A stretch of 64,000 nt of DNA. Origin: Leifsonia sp. TF02-11 (GTDB taxonomy: Bacteria; Actinomycetota; Actinomycetes; Actinomycetales; Microbacteriaceae). The stretch lies in contig NZ_JAGEKP010000005.1 of assembly GCF_017565305.1 (NCBI RefSeq), forward strand, positions 124,001-188,000, in the 5' to 3' direction. Positions 1-9,472 of the stretch are shown here, one piece after another (position 1 is the first letter of the stretch; every line of letters starts with the position of its first letter). The translations under genes and the position numbers were made by a program. Below the pieces are notes generated by a model. That model was not told the DNA's origin. It did not search any database and saw nothing but the letters and a program-made list of their open reading frames with translations.

Positions 1-368
1 CGATCACCTACCGCATGAAGTCGCACACGAACGCCGACGACGCCTCCCGCTATCGCAGCTCGGCGGAGGTCGAGGCGTGGATCGCGCGCGACCCGCTGCT
101 CCGGCTGCGCACCTGGCTGCAGGCGGAGGGCGCTCTCACCGAGGAGACCGAGGCCGCGTTCCGCGCCGACGCCGAACGCGTCGCCCTCGACCTGCGGACG
201 CGCATCATGGCCGACGCCGAGCCGCGGCCGCTCGATCTGTTCGCCTTCGTGTACGCCGAGCAGACTCCCCAGCTGCGCGAGCAGGAGGAGCTGCTGGCCG
301 CAGAGCTCGCCGCCGAGGCCGCAGCCCGGACCGCATCCACCGCCCGCGCCGAGGAGGTCGCCCGATGA
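1..368 (+). CDS. 2-oxoacid dehydrogenase E1 component, alpha subunit (C-terminal part only)
   Basis: This is the tail of a thiamine-diphosphate-dependent E1 alpha subunit of the pyruvate or branched-chain 2-oxoacid dehydrogenase complex; the start lies upstream of the window. The reading frame enters at base 3 and shows the usual E1 alpha end: a YRMKSHTNADDASRYR segment, then W(I)ARDPLLRLRTWLQ and a helical Ala/Glu-rich tail. The stop overlaps the start codon of the E1 beta gene (ATGA), so the subunits are probably translationally coupled. The substrate (pyruvate versus branched-chain keto acids) cannot be decided from this fragment. Confidence 0.9.
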   Translation, partial: ITYRMKSHTNADDASRYRSSAEVEAWIARDPLLRLRTWLQAEGALTEETEAAFRADAERVALDLRTRIMADAEPRPLDLFAFVYAEQTPQLREQEELLAAELAAEAAARTASTARAEEVAR

Positions 369-1486
369 CGCTCATGCACGACGCTCCAGCCGACCACGGG
401 GCCGACCACAGCGCCGACCACAGCGCCGACCACAGCGCCGACCATGGCGGCGGCCCCAGCACCGATCACCGCGCCGAGGTCGGCCGACCGGAGGCCGCGC
501 CGGCCGTGACCACCATGACCATGGCGCAGGCCCTCAACCGCGCGCTCGCCGACTCCCTCGCGGACGATCCGGCCGTGCTCATCTTCGGCGAGGATGTCGG
601 CACCCTCGGCGGTGTGTTCCGAATCACCGACGGCCTCGCGGCGCGGTTCGGCGAGCAGCGCTGCTTCGACACCCCGCTGGCCGAATCCGGAATCGTCGGC
701 ACGGCGGTCGGCATGGCGATGAACGGCCTCCGCCCGGTCGTGGAGATGCAGTTCGACGCGTTCGCGTACCCGGCGTTCGAGCAGATCGTCGACCACGTGG
801 CCAAGATGGGCAACCGCACTCGCGGTGCCGTGCGGCTGCCGCTGGTCATCCGCATCCCGTACGCGGGCGGGATCGGCGGCGTCGAGCACCACTCCGACTC
901 GTCCGAGGCCTACTACGTGCACACGCCAGGGCTCACGGTCGTCACGCCGTCCACCCCGCAGGACGCCTACGGCCTGCTGCGCGCGGCGATCGCGCACCCC
1001 GACCCTGTCGTCTTCCTCGAGCCGAAGAAGCTGTACTGGTCGACCGGCGAGGTCGATGTCGAAGCGCCGCTGCCGCGCATCGGCAGCGCCCGCATCGCCC
1101 GCGAGGGGACCGACGCGACGCTGATCGCGTACGGGCCGACCGTGCCGGTCGCGGTCGCCGCAGCGGAGGCCGCGGCCGAGGAGGGCCGCAGTCTCGCCGT
1201 TGTGGACGTGCGAACGCTCACGCCTTTCGATGACGAAACCGTCTGCGCCGCGGTGCGGGCGACCGGCCGCGCGGTCGTCGTCGCGGAGGCCCCCGGCTTC
1301 GCCAGCGTCGCCGCCGAGATCGCCGCCCGCGTCTCCGAGCGCTGTTTCCACTATCTGGAGGCGCCCGTGCGCCGGGTGACCGGCTTCGACACCCCGTTCG
1401 CGCCTCCGAAGCTGGAGCGCTTCTATCTGCCGGGTGTCGACCGGGTGCTCGACGCCGTCGACGACCTGCAGTGGGAGGACGCGTGA
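365..1486 (+). CDS. 2-oxoacid dehydrogenase E1 component, beta subunit
   Basis: E1 beta pairs with the alpha subunit to decarboxylate a 2-oxoacid and pass the acyl group to lipoyl-E2. The conserved body starts near residue 51 (MTMAQALNRALADSL), followed by IFGEDVG and the central transketolase pyrimidine-binding fold, and it ends with the usual transketolase C domain (PPKLERFYLP). The ATG at 365 overlaps the alpha stop, which favours this start. The first 50 residues are then a non-conserved extension with tandem ADHS units. An internal start (GTG at 506 or ATG at 515) would give the ordinary family length of about 325 residues, so the extension could be untranslated. Confidence 0.9.
   Translation: MTLMHDAPADHGADHSADHSADHSADHGGGPSTDHRAEVGRPEAAPAVTTMTMAQALNRALADSLADDPAVLIFGEDVGTLGGVFRITDGLAARFGEQRCFDTPLAESGIVGTAVGMAMNGLRPVVEMQFDAFAYPAFEQIVDHVAKMGNRTRGAVRLPLVIRIPYAGGIGGVEHHSDSSEAYYVHTPGLTVVTPSTPQDAYGLLRAAIAHPDPVVFLEPKKLYWSTGEVDVEAPLPRIGSARIAREGTDATLIAYGPTVPVAVAAAEAAAEEGRSLAVVDVRTLTPFDDETVCAAVRATGRAVVVAEAPGFASVAAEIAARVSERCFHYLEAPVRRVTGFDTPFAPPKLERFYLPGVDRVLDAVDDLQWEDA
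389..448 (+). repeat. Five tandem 12-bp units in the E1 beta N-terminal extension
   Basis: Five consecutive 12-bp units with consensus GCCGACCACAGC lie in phase with the E1 beta frame; the middle three (401-436) are identical and the outer two differ by one to three bases. They encode Ala-Asp-His-Ser/Gly tetrapeptides. A 12-bp period keeps the frame when copy number changes, so length variation between strains is expected. Confidence 0.85.
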
Positions 1487-2823
1487 ACGTCTTCGCGCTG
1501 CCCGACCTCGGCGAGGGCCTGACGGACGCCGAGCTCGTCCGCTGGCTGGTCGCGGTCGGCGACACCATCGCCGTCGACCAGCCGATCGCCGAAGTGGAGA
1601 CCGCCAAGTCGGTCGTGGAGGTGCCGTCGCCGTTCGCGGGCGTCGTGGCGGCCTGCCACGGCCAGGAGGGCGAGACCATCCTGGTCGGTTCGCCGCTGCT
1701 CGAGGTGGAGGAGGCGGACGAATCGGAGGAGGCGGAGGAATCGGACGTGCGTGCTCCCGAGCCCGTCGCCGCCGGGTCCGGCCAGGTGCTCGTCGGCTAC
1801 GGCACGACCGATCACGCCACGGCGCGTCGGCGCGGACGAGCCCCCCTGCGCAGCGGGGCTCCCGCCGGCGCTCCGAGCCGCGTCGTCCCCGTCGTCTCGC
1901 CGGTGGTGCGTGCGCTTGCCCACACGCACGGCATCGACCTGGCATCGCTGACACCGACTGGCGCCGGCGGCGTCGTGACCCGACGCGACGTGGAGGCCGC
2001 GCTCGCCGCGGCGAAGGCCACAGCCCCCACCGCGCCCCCGGTCCCGCCGGTCGCCCCGCCGCAACCCGTGCCGACCCCTGCAGCGCACGACCTCGACCCC
2101 CGCACCGGCCTCCGCGTCGCGGCGGTCACGCCGTTCTCCCGGCTCCGCCGCACCGTGGCCGAGACGATGACGCGCAGCCGCTCCGAGATCCCGGAGGCGA
2201 CCGTGTGGGTCGACGTCGACGCCACCGAGCTGTGGGAGGCCAGGCGAGCGCTGGGCCGCGAGGGGAGGCCGCCGTCGATGCTCGCCTTCGTCGCGCGCTT
2301 CGCGCTGAGCGCCCTCGCCCGGCATCCCGAGCTGGCCGGTCGCGTGACTGCCGCGGGCGACGGCATCGAGACCTTCGACGGCGTCAACCTGGGCTTCGCC
2401 GCCGACACCCCGCGCGGTCTCCTCGTCCCCGTGATCCGGGGCGCCGGCGCGCTGAGCGTCCGCGAGCTCGACGCCGAACTCGGCAGGCTGGCCGCCGCCG
2501 CGCGGGAGGGTGCACTGCCTCCCGCCGACCTCACCGGTTCGACGTTCACCGTGAACAACTACGGCAGCCTCGGCGTCGACGGCAGCGCGGCGATCATCAA
2601 CCATCCGGAGGTCGCCATCCTCGGCATCGGACGCGTCATCGAGCGGCCGTGGGTGGTCGACGGCGCCATCATCGCGCGGCGCGTGGTGCAGCTCAGCCTG
2701 GTGTTCGACCACCGGGTCACCGACGGCGGCGTCGCCGCGCGCTTCCTCCGCGAGATCGCGGACGCGATCGAGTCGCCGATCTCCTTCCTCGCCGGCGAGG
2801 CGCCGGGTACGGTGAGGTCATGA
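1483..2823 (+). CDS. Dihydrolipoamide acyltransferase (E2) of a 2-oxoacid dehydrogenase complex
   Basis: E2 core enzyme moving the acyl group from E1 to CoA. Residues 1-75 form one lipoyl domain with the lipoylated Lys42 in ETAKSVVE. After an acidic and proline-rich linker, residues around 135-175 form the peripheral subunit-binding domain (VVSPVVRALAHTHGIDLASL, then GAGGVVTRRDV). The rest is the acyltransferase domain with the catalytic motif DHRVTDGG near the C-terminus. A GTG at 1483 overlaps the E1 beta stop and has GGGAGG just upstream, so I prefer it to the in-frame GTG at 1471. E3 is not in the window and is probably encoded elsewhere. Confidence 0.93.
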   Translation: MNVFALPDLGEGLTDAELVRWLVAVGDTIAVDQPIAEVETAKSVVEVPSPFAGVVAACHGQEGETILVGSPLLEVEEADESEEAEESDVRAPEPVAAGSGQVLVGYGTTDHATARRRGRAPLRSGAPAGAPSRVVPVVSPVVRALAHTHGIDLASLTPTGAGGVVTRRDVEAALAAAKATAPTAPPVPPVAPPQPVPTPAAHDLDPRTGLRVAAVTPFSRLRRTVAETMTRSRSEIPEATVWVDVDATELWEARRALGREGRPPSMLAFVARFALSALARHPELAGRVTAAGDGIETFDGVNLGFAADTPRGLLVPVIRGAGALSVRELDAELGRLAAAAREGALPPADLTGSTFTVNNYGSLGVDGSAAIINHPEVAILGIGRVIERPWVVDGAIIARRVVQLSLVFDHRVTDGGVAARFLREIADAIESPISFLAGEAPGTVRS

Positions 2824-2972
2824 GCGACAAGCAGCCCGACGACGACCGAAGCGGAACTGACAAGAAGGACGACGACTACGATCTCGACTTCGAGAAGGAG
2901 CTCGCGCCCGAGGAGAACATCCCCTGGCTCCCGCACCCGGAGCCCAGCGACGGCGAGGCGCCTGCGCCCTGA
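2820..2972 (+). CDS. Small acidic protein at the end of the E1-E2 operon
   Basis: A 50-residue ORF begins at an ATG that overlaps the E2 stop (ATGA). It is rich in Asp/Glu/Lys in its first 30 residues (DDDRSGTDKKDDDYDLDFEKE) and ends in a Pro-rich stretch (ENIPWLPHPEPSDG). There is no signal peptide or membrane segment. I do not recognise a family. Tight coupling to the E2 gene and the biased composition support it being real; a role tied to the complex is only a guess from position. Confidence 0.6.
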   Translation: MSDKQPDDDRSGTDKKDDDYDLDFEKELAPEENIPWLPHPEPSDGEAPAP

Positions 2973-3033
2973 TCCTGGTCGGCGCAACCCGCACCCCCGG
3001 TGACCCGCGCCGCCGAGCCGTAGGCTAGGAGGA

Positions 3034-3984
3034 GTGACCTCCCGTTCGTTCCCCCTCTGGCTCGCGCTCGTCTTCGCCATGCTCTGCGGGGCGGGCATCG
3101 CCCTCCAGTCGCGGATCAACGGCGAGCTCGGCAGCCGCCTCGGCGACGGGGTCACCGCCGCCGTCATCTCGTTTGGCTCCGGGCTGCTCATCCTGATCGT
3201 CGCGATGGCGATCGCGCCGGCCGGCCGCCGTGGGCTGGCGCGCGTGACGACGGCTCTCCGTAGCCGGGAGCTGCCCTGGTGGTACGCGGTCGGCGGAGCC
3301 GCGGGCGCCTTCCTCGTGCTCTCGCAGGGCGTCGCCGCCGCGGTGCTCGGGGTCGCGCTGTTCACGGTCTCGGTCGTCGCCGGTCAGACTGTCAGCGGGC
3401 TGGTGCTCGATCGCGTCGGACTGGGTCCCGGCGGCCGGCGCCCGATCACTCCGGCCCGACTGGCCGGGGCGATCATCGCACTCGCCGCCGTCACCTGGGC
3501 CGTGTCGTCGCAGTTCGGCGGGGGAGTGCCGGTGTGGCTCATGCTGCTGCCGCTGATCGCTGGACTGGGACTGGGCTGGCAGCAGGCTGTCAACGGTCAG
3601 GTGCGCGTGGTCGCCGAGAGTGCGCTCACGGCGACCTTCATCAACTTCGCGGTCGGGACGACCGTGCTGCTGGTGCTGATGGCGGTCGACTGGAGCATCC
3701 GCGGCCTCCCGAACCCGCTGCCGGCGGAGCCGTGGCTCTACGCGGGTGGGGCGATCGGCTGCGTCTTCATCGCCACGGCCGCCCTGCTGGTGCGCGTGAC
3801 CGGCGTTCTGCTGCTGGGCCTGGCGACCGTCGCCGGACAGCTGGTCACCGCTCTGCTCCTGGACGTCTTCGCGCCGACCTCGACGCAGCCGGTCGCCTTC
3901 TCGACGATCGGGGGCACGCTGCTGGCGCTCGTCGCTGTCGCTGTCGCGAGTGTGCGCTGGGGGCGCCGCGCCGCGCGCGGCTGA
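3034..3984 (+). CDS. DMT-superfamily transporter, YdcZ/DUF606 type
   Basis: A 316-residue integral membrane protein with about ten hydrophobic segments. The N-terminus (AGIALQSRINGELGSRLG) and the repeated half near residue 185 (LGLGWQQAVNGQVR) are characteristic of the DUF606/YdcZ family, in which two homologous five-helix units form the full protein; here they are fused in one chain. The GTG start at 3034 follows a clear AGGAGG. The substrate is unknown. It stands alone between the dehydrogenase operon and a convergent nitroreductase gene, whose end is only 4 bp away. Confidence 0.8.
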   Translation: MTSRSFPLWLALVFAMLCGAGIALQSRINGELGSRLGDGVTAAVISFGSGLLILIVAMAIAPAGRRGLARVTTALRSRELPWWYAVGGAAGAFLVLSQGVAAAVLGVALFTVSVVAGQTVSGLVLDRVGLGPGGRRPITPARLAGAIIALAAVTWAVSSQFGGGVPVWLMLLPLIAGLGLGWQQAVNGQVRVVAESALTATFINFAVGTTVLLVLMAVDWSIRGLPNPLPAEPWLYAGGAIGCVFIATAALLVRVTGVLLLGLATVAGQLVTALLLDVFAPTSTQPVAFSTIGGTLLALVAVAVASVRWGRRAARG

Positions 3985-3988
3985 CGGA

Positions 3989-4570
3989 TCAGTCGAGGAC
4001 GCTGAGGAACCGCTCGGGGTCGATCGTCTTGCGGTGCCCCTCCTTGCTGTCCTCCGGCACTCCGCCGACGTAGAGCCAGCCGAGCAGCCGCTCGTTCTTC
4101 GCCAGACCGTGCATCGCGTGCACGGCCTTCGAGCGCGTCTGGTGGCCGGTGCGCCAGATCACGCCCCACCCGGCGTCGTGGAGCAGCAGGCTCAGGATGT
4201 GCGCCACACCCGAGGCGACGGCATCCTGCTCCCAGCCCGGAACCTTCTCGCTCTTCGTGCGCACTGAGACGATCGCGAGCAGCAGGGAGGACCTGAGCGG
4301 CTTGGCGGCCAGCTTGTCGGCGGCTTCGCCCGTGACCTTGGCGTCCGCGACGAACGCCCGGCCGAGCCGCACCCGCGCGTCTCCGCGCAGCTCGATGACG
4401 CGCCAGGGGTGCAGGGCGGAGTGGTCGGCGACGCGCCCGGCCGCCGCGACGAGCGGCAGCAGCTCTTCGTGGCTGGGCGTCGCGGGGGTCACGCGCGAGT
4501 ACGACCGCCGCGCGGCGACCCGGTCGGCCAGGTCGGTGGCGGCGCGTCCGCTCGCCGGAGCGTCCGTCAT
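3989..4570 (-). CDS. Nitroreductase-family flavoprotein
   Basis: A 193-residue member of the FMN-dependent nitroreductase fold, likely reducing an organic substrate with NAD(P)H. Family features are the N-terminal arginine cluster RRSYSRV near residue 22, the NWxPWRVIEL-like segment (SALHPWRVIELRG), and a C-terminal half with GVAHILSLLLHDAGWGVIWRTG followed by LGWLYVGG, the usual ending. Its start overlaps the stop of msrB by 4 bp, so the two genes form a redox-repair operon read from msrB. The natural substrate cannot be inferred. Confidence 0.82.
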   Translation of the reverse strand: MTDAPASGRAATDLADRVAARRSYSRVTPATPSHEELLPLVAAAGRVADHSALHPWRVIELRGDARVRLGRAFVADAKVTGEAADKLAAKPLRSSLLLAIVSVRTKSEKVPGWEQDAVASGVAHILSLLLHDAGWGVIWRTGHQTRSKAVHAMHGLAKNERLLGWLYVGGVPEDSKEGHRKTIDPERFLSVLD

Positions 4571-5001
4571 CCGGCGTCCGGTGCGAAGTTGAGGGAGATC
4601 GAGTTCATGCAGTAGCGGTCGCCGGTCGGCGTGCCGAAGCCGTCAGGGAACACATGCCCGAGGTGCGAGCCGCAGGTGGCGCAGCGCACCTCGGTGCGGA
4701 CCATGCCCAGGCTGTCGTCCTCGAGCAGCTGCACGGCCTCCGGGCGGATCGACTCGTAGAAGCTCGGCCAGCCGCAGCCGCTGTCGAACTTGGTGCCCGA
4801 CTTGAACAGCTCTGCGCCGCACGCCGCACAGGTGTAGAGGCCCGCCCGACCCTCGTCGAGCAGTTCGCCCGTCCACGGCCGCTCGGTCCCCGCCTCGCGC
4901 AGCACGGAGTACTGCTCGGGGCTGAGCTCCCGGCGCCACTCGTCGTCGGTCTTGCTGACCCCGTACGTCTGCTGTGCTGCGTCGTCCTGCGGTGCGCCCA
5001 T
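4567..5001 (-). CDS. msrB: Peptide-methionine (R)-S-oxide reductase
   Basis: A 144-residue MsrB that reduces methionine-R-sulfoxide in proteins in the cytoplasm. All family landmarks are present: zinc cysteines C58/C61 (CAAC) and C107/C110 (CATC), the SGCGWPSF block at about 74-81, HLGHVFPDG at 113-121 and the catalytic C131 in RYCMNS. The ATG at 5001 has an upstream AAAGGA; a longer open frame extends upstream but lacks conservation. The gene is 4-bp coupled to the nitroreductase gene downstream. Confidence 0.97.
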   Translation of the reverse strand: MGAPQDDAAQQTYGVSKTDDEWRRELSPEQYSVLREAGTERPWTGELLDEGRAGLYTCAACGAELFKSGTKFDSGCGWPSFYESIRPEAVQLLEDDSLGMVRTEVRCATCGSHLGHVFPDGFGTPTGDRYCMNSISLNFAPDAG

Positions 5002-5178
5002 CGTGCGTCCTTTCGTCGTGGCGTTCCCCAGCCTAAACGGCGCCGCCCGGCCCGTTGTTCCGTGTTTCGGCTCGCGACGTGCCGCGTCCAAACGGGGAAC
5101 ACACAGGACCGCGCCCCTAGGATGACTCGCGAGCGCGGGGACGGGCTGACTCGAAGACGGCGAGGGGAGGCGGTGCGT

Positions 5179-5472
5179 GTGGCGGAAGCCGCTGACCACC
5201 GGATCCCACCGCCCGACGCGGACGGCCTGACCGACCGTGAGGCCGCCATCCTCGCGTTCGAGCGTCAATGGTGGCGGCATGCCGGCGCCAAGGAACAGGC
5301 GATCCGCGAAGAGTTCGGTCTCTCCGCGGCGCGGTACTATCAGCTCCTCGGAGCCCTGATCGACCGCCCGGAGGCGCTCAGGCACGACCCCATGCTGGTC
5401 AAGCGACTGCTCCGGCTGCGCGAGACCAGGCTGGCAGCACGGCGATCCCGGACACTTCGGTCCGGCGACTGA
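5179..5472 (+). CDS. DUF3263 domain protein
   Basis: A 97-residue actinobacterial protein of the DUF3263 family, recognised from LTDREAAILAFERQWWRHAG, EFGLSAARYYQLLGALID and HDPMLVKRLLRLR. The region looks like a small helical, sigma-70-region-4-like DNA-binding unit, but its function is unknown to me. The GTG at 5179 lies 8 bp after GGGGAGG, which makes it better than the GTG at 5173 or the ATG at 5122. It sits 23 bp upstream of the LytR-C gene, an arrangement common in Actinomycetota, so the two are probably co-transcribed. Confidence 0.85.
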   Translation: MAEAADHRIPPPDADGLTDREAAILAFERQWWRHAGAKEQAIREEFGLSAARYYQLLGALIDRPEALRHDPMLVKRLLRLRETRLAARRSRTLRSGD

Positions 5473-5495
5473 CACCGCGAGGAAACCACCCCTAG

Positions 5496-6044
5496 ATGGC
5501 AGAGAAGTACCCGAGAGACCGGTTCGACGACATCCCCGACGGCCTCCAGCGCGTCGGCGCGCACCGGGCTCCGCGTCCGAAGGGCCGCGGCTGGATCGCC
5601 GTGGCCTGGGGCGCGCTCGCCGTGGTCGTCCTCGTCGGCGCCGGTATCTTCGGTCTCTCGCTGGTGAGCGGTTCCATCTCCTTCCACGGAACGCTGAACG
5701 GTGCGTCGGGAACGCCGACGCCGACGTCGACACCCACGCCGACGATCGTCCCGACGGTCGACCCGGCCCTGTCCGTGAACGTGCTGAACGGGACGACGAC
5801 CGAGGGACTCGGCACCAAGGTGAAGGATGTCCTGACCAAAGCAGGGTGGAAGGTCGGAGCCGTCGCCAACGCCGACCAGCAGAACCTCACGAAGACGATC
5901 GTGTACTACTCCGACCCGAAGAACGAGGCTGCAGCGCTGGGGCTCGCCGGTTCGCTTCCCGGCGCGACCATCGAGGCTTCCCAGGCCTTCGCCGACACCG
6001 GAGCGGACCTGACGGTCGTCGTCGGGAGTGACTACACCGGCTGA
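5496..6044 (+). CDS. LytR C-terminal domain membrane protein
   Basis: A 182-residue protein with a cytoplasmic N-terminus, one membrane helix at about residues 34-57, a Thr/Pro linker (TPTPTSTPTPTIVPTVDP) and a C-terminal LytR_C domain starting with SVNVLNGTTTEGLGTKVKDVL. The extracellular LytR_C domain occurs in envelope proteins related to LytR-CpsA-Psr enzymes, but here the catalytic LCP domain is absent. The role is probably envelope-associated. Short spacing after the DUF3263 gene suggests one operon. Confidence 0.82.
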   Translation: MAEKYPRDRFDDIPDGLQRVGAHRAPRPKGRGWIAVAWGALAVVVLVGAGIFGLSLVSGSISFHGTLNGASGTPTPTSTPTPTIVPTVDPALSVNVLNGTTTEGLGTKVKDVLTKAGWKVGAVANADQQNLTKTIVYYSDPKNEAAALGLAGSLPGATIEASQAFADTGADLTVVVGSDYTG

Positions 6045-6224
6045 CCCCGCGTCATCCTGCAGCTGTAGGAGGCGTGATCCCTGTGTTTCACGCGTGTTTA
6101 AGTTTCGGCGTATTTGGTAACGGAATGGCCAAAAGACTGGCGTTACCTGGCATTACAAGCATTAGGATCGGGAGTCAACGCCAGGCGCTGGACCGGGCGA
6201 GCGACACAGCAATGGGAGTAATGC
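6045..6224 (+). promoter_or_regulatory. Leader region of cspA with inverted repeat
   Basis: This 180-base gap is visibly AT-richer than its surroundings and precedes cspA. It contains GGTAACG at 6116-6122 and its exact inverse CGTTACC at 6141-6147, enclosing a second short match (GCCA/TGG). It could be an operator or, if transcribed, a hairpin in a long 5' leader of the kind that controls cold-shock mRNAs. The transcription start is not determined. Confidence 0.5.
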
Positions 6225-6428
6225 ATGGCGAACGGGACCGTGAAGTGGTTCAACGCTGAAAAGGGCTACGGATTCATCACCGTCGAAGGTGGGGGACAGG
6301 ACGTTTTCGTTCACTACTCCGCAATCGACATGAACGGCTACAAGGTCCTCGAAGAGGGCCAGCAGGTGCAGTTCGAGGTCGGCTCGGGCAACAAGGGCCC
6401 GCAGGCCGAGTCGGTGCGTCCGCTGTAG
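6225..6428 (+). CDS. cspA: Cold-shock protein, CspA family
   Basis: A 67-residue single cold-shock domain, a cytoplasmic RNA/ssDNA chaperone. Both RNA-binding motifs are intact: KGYGFITV (RNP1) at about 16-23 and VFVHY (RNP2) near 29-33. Length and end ([10 protein letters not shown]) match the family. It is followed by a strong hairpin terminator at 6459, so it is probably a monocistronic unit with a long leader. The second cold-shock gene at 52564 encodes a similar protein. Confidence 0.97.
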   Translation: MANGTVKWFNAEKGYGFITVEGGGQDVFVHYSAIDMNGYKVLEEGQQVQFEVGSGNKGPQAESVRPL

Positions 6429-6458
6429 TACGCAGCGATCGGCAAGACCATATAGAGG

Positions 6459-6494
6459 AGAGCGTCGCCCTGAGGGGCGGCGCTCTTCTTTCGT
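6459..6494 (+). terminator. Intrinsic terminator after cspA
   Basis: A 12-bp stem (6459-6470 with 6475-6486, one G-U pair) closes a TGAG loop and is followed by the T-rich stretch TCTTTCGTT. It separates cspA from the groEL promoter. Confidence 0.8.
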
Positions 6495-6518
6495 TCCTCC
6501 CGTATTCGCACCCGTCGC

Positions 6519-8242
<1,724 letters not shown>

Positions 8243-8261
8243 GTCCTTCCGACACGCAGTA

Positions 8262-8299
8262 GCAGAGGGCGTCTCCCGTTCGCGGGAGGCGCCCTCTGC
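8262..8299 (+). terminator. Terminator hairpin after groEL
   Basis: A 17-bp stem (8262-8278 with 8283-8299, one G-U pair) is closed by a TTCG tetraloop. There is no strong T tract, which is common for terminators in GC-rich actinobacteria. Confidence 0.75.
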
Positions 8300-8331
8300 G
8301 CTGTTATCGTCGTCACGATCGAGGGGGGAGC

Positions 8332-9468
8332 ATGACGGCGAGACGGTGGTCGGGAGCGGCAGCGCTGACAGGTGCGCTGGCGGCCGCGCTGCTCTGCATG
8401 TCGGGATGTCAGCTGCTGGGGCTGCCCGGCGCAGGGCCGACGACTCCGCGAGCCACCGCGGAACCCGGGGTGGACGTCGCACCGCCCCTCGATTGCGCGG
8501 CTTTCACGGCCACACCCGCAGTGGAGGCTCTGCTCGGCGGCAGCGCGCCGTTGGCCTCGACTCCGGCGGATGCGCTTGCGACGCCGGCGGCGCGCGGGCC
8601 CTTCGGCGCCCAGGCCGCTGGCGGCGGCTGGTGCCGCTGGGGCGACGACCCGGCCGCGTCGGCGGCCGCTCCCGCGAACGCCACCCCGGCGCCGGTGCAC
8701 CTGCTGTCCGTGCAGGTGCTGCCGCGCGCGACCGCGAGCTGGCAGCGGCTGGCCCAGCAGTATCCCGAGACGGCCGCGAACGGCGCCCACTACGACGGCG
8801 GCGAGTCGCGCGGCGGGGACTGCGGGCACGCGGCATCCGGCGCGGGGAGCTCCTGCCACACGAACGTCCTGGTCGGCGGCTCCTGGCTGGCGGTGGACGC
8901 CGTCAGCACGACCTCCACCATCGACGAGACGGCGTTCCACGCCCTCGTCCAGTCGTTCGTCCCGACCGTCGCCACCATCGACGCCCGCTCGGCGATGGCG
9001 ACGCCCGCGCCCGCGAAGACGCTCTCCTGCGGCGACCCCGCCTGGCTGAAGGCCGTCGCCGGAGTCTACGGCCCGCCGTCGGTCGCCACCCTGGACACGG
9101 CGCAGTCGTTCGGCGTGCAGAGCGCGCTCCTCGACGTCCCCGGCGCGGCGGTCTGCGCGTATCGTGCGAGCGGCGACGCGGGGTCCTCGCTGATCGGCAC
9201 GGTCTCGGTGGTCCGCGATGCCGCGACGGCGTACGCGACCTACCGCGGCCTGGTCGTGGATCGGGACGCGGACGCCAGCGGCAGCACGCTGCAGGTCGGC
9301 GGCACCGAGGTCGCCGCGCTCGTCCGGCACACGGATGCCGTCGGGTCGACTCCGGCTGAGACGGTGGTCGACGCGCTGGTCGGGGACGCCTGGATCCAGT
9401 TCGCTGCGGTGTCGGGCTCCGCCGACGAGGCGTCCTCGGTCGTGGAATGGGTGGCCGGGCGACTCTAG
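8332..9468 (+). CDS. Secreted lipoprotein of unknown function
   Basis: A 378-residue exported lipoprotein. Arg-rich N-terminus, hydrophobic stretch and lipobox MSGC give a predicted lipidated Cys26. The mature part is Ala/Thr/Pro-rich, with a first module (about 50-215) and a second module of similar layout (about 225-370); both begin with a Cys segment (LDCAAF..., LSCGDPAWL...), which suggests an internal duplication. A GGGGGGAG site precedes the ATG at 8332. I recognise no family. Confidence 0.75.
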   Translation: MTARRWSGAAALTGALAAALLCMSGCQLLGLPGAGPTTPRATAEPGVDVAPPLDCAAFTATPAVEALLGGSAPLASTPADALATPAARGPFGAQAAGGGWCRWGDDPAASAAAPANATPAPVHLLSVQVLPRATASWQRLAQQYPETAANGAHYDGGESRGGDCGHAASGAGSSCHTNVLVGGSWLAVDAVSTTSTIDETAFHALVQSFVPTVATIDARSAMATPAPAKTLSCGDPAWLKAVAGVYGPPSVATLDTAQSFGVQSALLDVPGAAVCAYRASGDAGSSLIGTVSVVRDAATAYATYRGLVVDRDADASGSTLQVGGTEVAALVRHTDAVGSTPAETVVDALVGDAWIQFAAVSGSADEASSVVEWVAGRL

Positions 9469-9472
9469 GCTG

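Noticed and set aside
50-3365. Long minus-strand open frames opposite the E1/E2 genes
   Set aside because: They are Arg/Pro/Ala-rich, lack ribosome sites and sit opposite genes with clear family motifs; typical shadows in GC-rich DNA.
5122-5178. ATG 5122 as start of the DUF3263 gene
   Set aside because: The GTG at 5179 has a GGGGAGG at a good distance and gives the family length.
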